Assembly (NCBI RefSeq): GCF_020080835.1
Contig: NC_058165.1
Location: 4,315,771 to 4,379,770, forward strand
Reading direction: 5' to 3'
DNA from: Cotesia glomerata
Lineage: Eukaryota > Arthropoda > Insecta > Hymenoptera > Braconidae
DNA length: 64,000 nt
The notes beneath the pieces were generated by a model. It did not search any database. It saw nothing but the letters and a program-made list of their open reading frames with translations, and was not told the DNA's origin. Below, piece after piece: positions 57,827-64,000 of this stretch (positions within the stretch are counted from its first letter, which is position 1; each line of letters opens with the position of its first letter). A program made the translations under genes and the position numbers.

Positions 57827-59215
57827 CACTGATAAAAGGATTTGTTTATATTTACTAAACTTTATTGACTGTTAATAAATGATTTTTTAACATCATATGA
57901 TTTAATAAATAGATAGATAGATAGATAGATATATTTATTTATGCCAAAGCCTTAACTGGCCAGATGGCAAAAGAAAAGTTTACATTATATTAAAATATTT
58001 TACATATTTGATGCTTAATTTAACGATATTTTATAACTTAATAAAAACTTAACTTAATATATATTTTGACAGAGTAAAAGAAGAATATAATTTAACAATA
58101 CAGATTGAAGAATAACTTAAGATTTAAGTAACATTTTTGTTTGATTACATAGTTTTTGTTGATTTAACTGAATTTAACAGACAATTTTTAAATATCAAGT
58201 TCGAAGAGGTAATGAAAGGTTTTATTCTTAAAAATATTAATACTAGGCGCTTTGACTAGATCCTCTGACAACTCTTCCCAAAGACGAATGCAGCTAACAA
58301 CAAAAGAAGATTCATAAACAGTCGAGGTAAAATTTGGTACTTTAAAATTTATAAAATTCCTTTTTGCTGCCAGTCTTTCAGAGCGTCTAGTATCTAAGTC
58401 TTCAATAAATAACTCACGCAAGTAAAGAGGTTGACCTATGCTTAACAGTTTATAAAAGTAACATGCTAAGAAATAGATTTGACGTTTACTTATGGATAGC
58501 CATCCAAGCTCTCGCCTAAATGGTGTAATATGCTCGTCCCGCTTTAGATTGTAAATAAAACGAATTGCTGAGTTTAGTGCATTAATAGTTAATAAATTAT
58601 TTATTAAATACAATTTATTAAATGTTAATAAATATTTGTTAACAAATATTTATTAACAGTTAATAAGTAATTTATTAAGTACAAATTATTAACTGTTAAT
58701 AAATATTTATTAATGGTTAATGAATATTTGTTAACTGTTAACAAATATTTATTTAAAATAAAAAGCAAAAATAGCAATTTTCTTTTGACACTTTTTATAA
58801 CTATATAGCTGGAATACATGATAATAATTAAATTCACTAAATAAATTAACGTTTTTAATATTTAAAAATATAAAAGATATTTATGAGCTGTGATAGAATT
58901 TGGTATTTTACAATAAACGTTATTATAATGTAATACAATTAATGCAAATAATTTATAAAGATGGTTTTTGTTTATAAGCAATCTTTATATCATATGACAT
59001 TGCAAGCGAAACAAATTCACTCAACAAAATATTTATTAATTATTAATAAATATTTGTTAACTATTAATAAATACTTATTGACTATTAATAAATGTACTTT
59101 TCTCCCAAATAAATATTTATTGAATGTTAAAAAATATTTATTAAAATTGAATAAATTAAATAATTGTCTTCAAATAAATTAAATTATTAATAGTTAATAA
59201 GTCCTTCTATTAGTG
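57827..59215. mobile_element. Long TTAATAAATA-type MITE carrying a LINE
   Basis: Starts CACTGATAAAAGGATTTG and ends GTCCTTCTATTAGTG. Compared with 59218-59896 it has an extra block at about 57911-58580, the LINE fragment. The unique middle (about 58750-59010) is nearly identical to that of the neighbouring copy. Confidence 0.75.
57911..58580 (-). pseudogene. Jockey/CR1-group LINE 3' end inserted in a MITE
   Basis: The minus-strand frame from about 58577 to 58188 (about 130 codons) begins NSAIRFIYNLKRDEHITPF and contains RRSERLAAKRN and SFVVSCIRLWEELSEDL. It matches the C-terminal part of the LINE at 50600-51613 residue by residue in most positions. The first dozen residues of the longer frame come from the MITE and are not LINE. 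The 3' UTR ends with GCCATCTGGCCAGTTAAGGC and a (TATC)n tail read on the plus strand as GATA repeats (57911-57932). 5' truncated, no catalytic domain. Confidence 0.7.
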
Positions 59216-59217
59216 TT

Positions 59218-59896
59218 CACTGATAGAAAAATTTGTTAATATTTAATAAGCTTTATTAACTGTTAATAAATGATTTTTTAACATCATAGGATTTAATAAA
59301 TATTCATTAACAGTTAATAAATTATTTATTAAAAGTTAATAAATATTTGTTAACAAATATTTATTAACAGTTAATAAGTAATTTATTAAGTACAATTTAT
59401 TAACTGTTAATAAATATTTATTAATGGTTAATGAATATTTGTTAACTGTTAACAAATATTTATTTAAAATAAAAAGCAAAAATAGCAATTTTCTTTTGAC
59501 ACTTTTTATAACTATATAGCTGGAATACATGATAATAATTAAATTCACTAAATAAATTAACGTTTTTAATATTTAAAAATATAAAAGATATTTATGAGCT
59601 GTGATAGAATTTGCTATTTTACCATAGATGTTATTATAATGTAATACAATTAATGCAAATAATTTATAAAGATGGTTTTTGTTTATAAGCAATCTTTATA
59701 TCATATGACATTGCAAGCGGAACAAATTCACTCAACAAAATATTTATTAACTGTTAATAAATATTCGTTAACTATTAATAAATACTTATTAACTATTAAT
59801 AAATGTACTTTTCTCCCAAATAAATATTTATTGAATGTTAAAAAATATTTATTAAAATTGAATAAATTAAATTATTAATAGTTAATAAATCCTTCT
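59218..59896. mobile_element. Second long TTAATAAATA-type MITE
   Basis: Starts CACTGATAGAAAAATTTG two bases after the previous copy and ends near ATCCTTCTAA. 59350-59870 is almost identical to 58630-59160. It differs from the first mainly by the missing LINE and a shorter left arm. Confidence 0.75.
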
Positions 59897-60960
59897 AATT
59901 TTATTTTAATAAATTTTATAGTACAAAATTAGATTATGAGGCGAGCACTTTAAAATTTTCCAAACTTTTTTTCATATGATATCAAGAAAAGAAAAATAAC
60001 AATTGTAAATATTAATTATAGGATTGTAAAACAAGTTTTGAATTGTTATTGTATAGACGCGAGACAAATCCCATTGAAATCTCTCCTTGCTTCTATATAC
60101 GCATCTGAAAGGTAAAAGGGTATGTGGGGTAGCGAGTCAGTGTGTCAACGTTCTCACATCTCTCTCCTCGTGTCTTCTTTTTTACTCTTCGACTTATAAG
60201 AATAAGGCCGTGTGGATCAAGATTAAATTTATATTTATATTTATATCATCATTTATTAGTATAATTTACCAATAAAATTGATCATTATTTATTTTAATAT
60301 TTTTTAACCGAAAAAATAAAATTCTTTTTTGTTTTAAATTGCAAGAGTTCCACATATCCAACTTTCGCAAGTTTCCTCTAATTTTCTCCGGTACATTCTA
60401 TCGTCTAGCGCTAATTTTTCGCTTTCTGGTTTGTCTTCAGAAGTAAACTATCACGCGACATATTTCCTGTTGAATTTTCATCATATTTTTTATTTTTACA
60501 TTTTATTTTATTTATATAAATATTGAATAATAGAAAAATTGCAATAATAAAAAATAAAATTAATTTAATTCAAGAGAAAAATTTAATGCATGTTATAATA
60601 ATTAAAACATTAAAAACATTTTGAATTATTATTATTATATTTTAATAAATTTAGTTTTTTGTTATTTAAAAAAATTTTTTTTTAATTTAAAATCACAATT
60701 GCAAAGTTTAGATTTTTATTGACTAATAAAAATAAATTTTACGCTTAAAAATTTATAATGTCTTTTTATTTCATAAATAACTATAATTAGCTAGATTTAA
60801 AATTAAAGGTAATATTTTATCAATTGCCGAATTATTTCAAGCTTTTTTTATAATGAAAAATATTATTTTTACATTAGCATTATATTGAGTAGTAATAATT
60901 CAAAATAAATAAATTTTGCTCATAAAAAAAAAATTTTAAAGCAAAAAAATGATTTCGAAG
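59897..60960. other. Intergenic, no gene supported
   Basis: 60080-60480 is less AT-rich, with pyrimidine-rich tracts (CTCTCTCCTCGTGTCTTC near 60162). A 62-codon frame there has no recognisable features. Confidence 0.4.
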
Positions 60961-61700
60961 ATCATTTTAAATAAAACAGAAAATTTATTAAATTAAAAAT
61001 ATTTTTTTTTGGCTTAAATGAATTTTTTTAGGTTCAAAAATTTTTCTGCTAGATTTAAAAAAATTAAAATTTGTCAAAATAATTTTTTTTGAATTCAAAT
61101 ATTTTATTTAAAAAAATATTTCATAAAATTAAAGCTTTAAATTTATTACAAAAAAAAAAAATAATAAAAAAATGAATTTGAAATAAAACAGAAAATTTAT
61201 TAAATAAAAAAAATTTTTTTTAGCTTAAATGAATTTTTTCCGGTTTAAAAATTTTTTTGTTAGATTTAAAAAAATTAAAATTTATCAAAATAATTTTTTT
61301 TTAATCAAAATATTTCATAAAATTAAAGCTCGAATTTATTAGAAAAAAAAAAAACTAATAAAAAAATTAATTTAAAATAAAACAGAAAATTTATTAACTA
61401 AAAAAAATTATTTTGATAAATTTTAATTTTTTTAAATCTAACAAAAAAATTTTTAAACCGGAAAAAATTCATTTAAGCTAAAAAAAATTTTTTTTTAATC
61501 AAATTATTTTATCAGTAATTAAAAAAAATATTTCATAAAATTAAAGCTTCAAATTTATTTAAAAAAAAAAATTAATTTTAAATAAAACAGAAAATTTATT
61601 AAATAAAAAAAATATTTTTTTTGGCTTAAATGAAATTTTTTCGGTTCAAAAATTTTTCGGCTAGATTTAAAATAATTGAAATTTTCAATTTTTTTAACTA
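60961..61700. repeat. Degenerate direct and inverted repeat cluster
   Basis: AAATAAAACAGAAAATTTATTAA recurs near 60970, 61188, 61376 and 61580. It is followed each time by a run of A and T and GGCTTAAATGAATTTTTT-like sequence; at 61395-61490 this segment is inverted. Periods are about 190-215 bases. No element ends recognised. Confidence 0.7.
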
Positions 61701-63356
61701 AATTACTTTACAAGTGTTTATTAGTAAAAATAATTGATAAAATTACATCATTGTCTAAACTAACAATTAATCATTCAATTTTCTCTAAAAAATTAATAAT
61801 ACAAAAATTCAATAAAATTTTATCTGATCATATATAATAATATTATTTTCCGGAAAAAAAACACCTTAAATATCTCCTTTGTTTCAATATTTAGTTTCAA
61901 TTTCATTTAAAATTATAACGGTACTTGAGGTATAATATAATACGCCCTACCATAAAATTACACATACACATGATTCACTTTCACATTTACGAGAAAATAA
62001 ACACGGATCAAGCACTGGATCGTATCCGGATGTCTCGGGGTTTCACCTGGTATACGATATAATATGTCCAGTAGGAATAACGGTATACTTCAATTACGTC
62101 ACGAGTGCACCTGTCGTGCACTGAGAGGGTAAATAAAAAGTCCGCGGCATTCGCAATTTATAAATATATAAATAAGCTCACAAAAACGTTACTCTACATA
62201 TAATTAGAAAAAAATTATAATAAATACACACAAAAAGTAACAGTCATCGTAGGAAAAAATAAATTAGATGCCTGATAAAATGTAGGTCTTACAGAATTTA
62301 ATATCTATTCGTGGACCCACATCATCACTGAGTTTCTCTTTACATATTGAACATTCTGTTTACTCGAAACTCATTAGTCATATCAAATGTGACAAAAACT
62401 TTTCTTATTACTTATTATTATTATTATTATTATTATTATAACTATGCCCGTATATTTTTTTATTAATTCTTTAAATAAACTTGTTTACTAATTGTTCAAT
62501 TATCCTTTATTTTCGCTTTTAAATTTTTATTTTAATGTAAATTTTGTTTAATATTTTACTAATTTAAAGCTCTATAAATTTTTTATTTTTTATTATGAAT
62601 ATTTCACTAATTAATAAAGTCAGTAATTATTTTAAATTTAACAATTTTAAACTCGAAAAAAAATTGAATTTTATTTTTGATAGTAATTATAAAGATTTTT
62701 TTTAGCTTATCAATTTTTTCTCTTATAGTAGAAAATTAAAACTGTAATCAAAAATAAATTTTTCGAATCGGTCAATTTTTCGTAGAGTTGAAGCTATTCA
62801 TGTGATATTACCAAATTTTTTATTAAAAATTAATGCATGAACTATTTGTTGTAAAAAGATTGAGTCTTACTCATTTAGTTAGTTAATTTTATCTCTAAAT
62901 TACTTTTTATAAACATTTTGATTACTTTTTATTAAGTTAGGACCCTCGGTTAGAGATTTACCGTTCAGAATTTTATGAAATTTGACGTATTAGTAAATTA
63001 TAGCAAGATAATAAGCCCACTAAATTTTAGAAAAGCTCAAGAGAATCACTCAAAAAATATTTACCATTTAAAATTTTAGAGTTAAGCATTGTCTTATGAA
63101 AAATTGCAGTTTTTATTTTATTTTACAAAAAGTTACCTTCAGATTTCAATAAAAATTTAGGTGATGAAAATAAATGACATATTAAATATTTTGCGTAATT
63201 AAAAGTACAGATTCAGAGCATGTGATTGTAATAATTAATAAAAAACTTTGAAAATTCATCTCTGACTCACTTTTTTCAGTGCAACTTTGCATAAAAAAAT
63301 CAACTACTCAAATTAAATAAGACTTTGTAAGAGGCATTTTACACTTGTGGTATCTG
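61701..63356. other. Intergenic, no gene seen
   Basis: 61980-62160 is locally GC-richer and contains TTACGTCACG (CRE-like) and GTGCACCTGTCGTGCAC, a small palindrome. Otherwise AT-rich. A short (ATT)n run is at 62415-62438. Confidence 0.4.
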
Positions 63357-63500
63357 CACTGATAGAAGGATTCATTAACTATTAATAATTTAATTTATTT
63401 GAAGACAATTATTTAATTTATTAAATTTTTATAAATATTTTTTAACATTCAATAAATATTTATTTGGGAGGAAAGTACATTTATTAATAGTTAATAAGTA
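63357..63500. mobile_element. Truncated CACTGATA-family MITE
   Basis: Starts CACTGATAGAAGGATTC and continues with the family's AATAAATATTTATTTGGGAG arm. It is cut at GTA, where the next element begins. Confidence 0.65.
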
Positions 63501-64000
63501 CACGGGAAAAAATTTCTGGGAAAAATTACGATACAACTATTGTAAAGCTGGACTATACTTTTATTACTATTAATTGTCAAATATTTTAAAAGAAAAAATA
63601 CTATTTATTCATGAAAAAATACGATATTACTATTGTAAAAAGTAAGAGATGAAAATTTCCAGTGCTGCCTCTGTATCTATCCAATAGAACTATAGCAAAT
63701 TTTACAATAGTTGAATTGGAATGTTTCTCAATTAATGTGAGTGATGGCCGTGCACAGCTCTAGACTCCGAGTTTATGTAAATGTTAAAGGATGTGGGTCT
63801 TAGTTTACCTCGGATAGCGTAAAGGGAGAGTCTCTGGCTGCCAACACAGAGTTCTGGGTTCGAATCCCAGATAGCACGAAAAAGTCGGCTTCTTTTTTCG
63901 ATTACTGTACAGGTACCAATTAGTCCAACCTTCTATCTCTCTCCCTCCCTAATATTTCTTTTAAAAAAACCAACTGTGAATTTTTACAATAGTTGAATTG
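63501..64000 (+). mobile_element. Left part of a CACGGGAAAAAA element, runs off the window
   Basis: CACGGGAAAAAATTTCTGGG follows TA (63499-63500), in the style of the CACGGAGAGAAA element at 12881. TTTTACAATAGTTGAATTG occurs at about 63701 and again at 63982. The right end is not in the window. A SINE head lies inside. Confidence 0.45.
63809..63879 (+). mobile_element. tRNA-like SINE head
   Basis: Box A-like CGGATAGCGTAAAGGGAGAG and box B GGGTTCGAATCCC (about 63857-63869). The anticodon stem CTCTG/CAGAG pairs but its loop has ten bases, so this is not a working tRNA. The following AAAAAGTCGGCTTCTTTTTTCG is a small hairpin with a T run, which could end polymerase III transcription. Confidence 0.6.

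Overview
The window looks like a very AT-rich intergenic stretch of an arthropod nuclear genome, most probably an insect. The evidence is spliceosomal introns with GT-AG borders, a lipocalin gene of insect type, non-LTR retrotransposon fragments of arthropod type, tRNA-derived SINEs and a dense layer of small inverted-repeat transposons. A parasitoid wasp is my guess from the overall texture. It is an inference, and no sequence here fixes the taxon.

Only one conventional gene can be reconstructed with confidence. It is a four-exon secreted lipocalin (44375-45732, 173 aa) with a CCAAT motif, a TATA box and intact splice sites; its first intron is filled with mobile-element debris. A second well-supported coding unit is an unrecognised 200-residue acidic protein with a C-terminal basic tail. 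It is present twice in opposite orientation (4264-4866 + and 32152-32754 -), inside a 3.1 kb inverted duplication (3649-6738 and 30281-33367). Possible promoters with a TATA box and a nearby splice donor lie at 8951-9043 and 56829-56986; their genes, if any, are not resolved.

Layout: 95-2122 a non-autonomous Helitron built of six palindromic units; 2950-7022 MITEs around arm A of the inverted duplication; 7023-8538 a TIR element with a nested second one; 9520-11655 an eight-unit palindrome array carrying a mini-Helitron; 12881-16630 two more TIR elements, with a SINE; 18010-20498 MITEs and a 527-bp tandem duplication; 22836-25545 a multi-level nest (MITE > Helitron > two TIR elements > tRNA-like sequence); 26921-29190 two LINE remnants meeting tail to tail at a (TAA)n/(ATT)n tract, one of them cut by a MITE; 30281-33890 arm B; 35225-36640 another palindrome array; 39000-41880 SINEs, a Helitron 5' end and a LINE fragment; 42532-43718 a long-TIR MITE; 44304-45732 the lipocalin; 46193-48444 a possible LTR and a LINE ORF1 remnant; 50600-51625 a LINE 3' end; 53683-54997 a four-unit Helitron; 55659-55873 a MITE with a 9-bp target duplication; 57827-59896 paired MITEs, one holding a LINE; 63357-64000 MITE and SINE sequence.

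The most interesting result is the Helitron family. Palindromic units of about 230 bp, which look at first like satellite or isolated foldback repeats, are the internal variable-number tandem repeats of elements that start with TC, end with a hairpin plus CTAG, and sit at A/T target sites. One, four and six units are present in the three complete copies.
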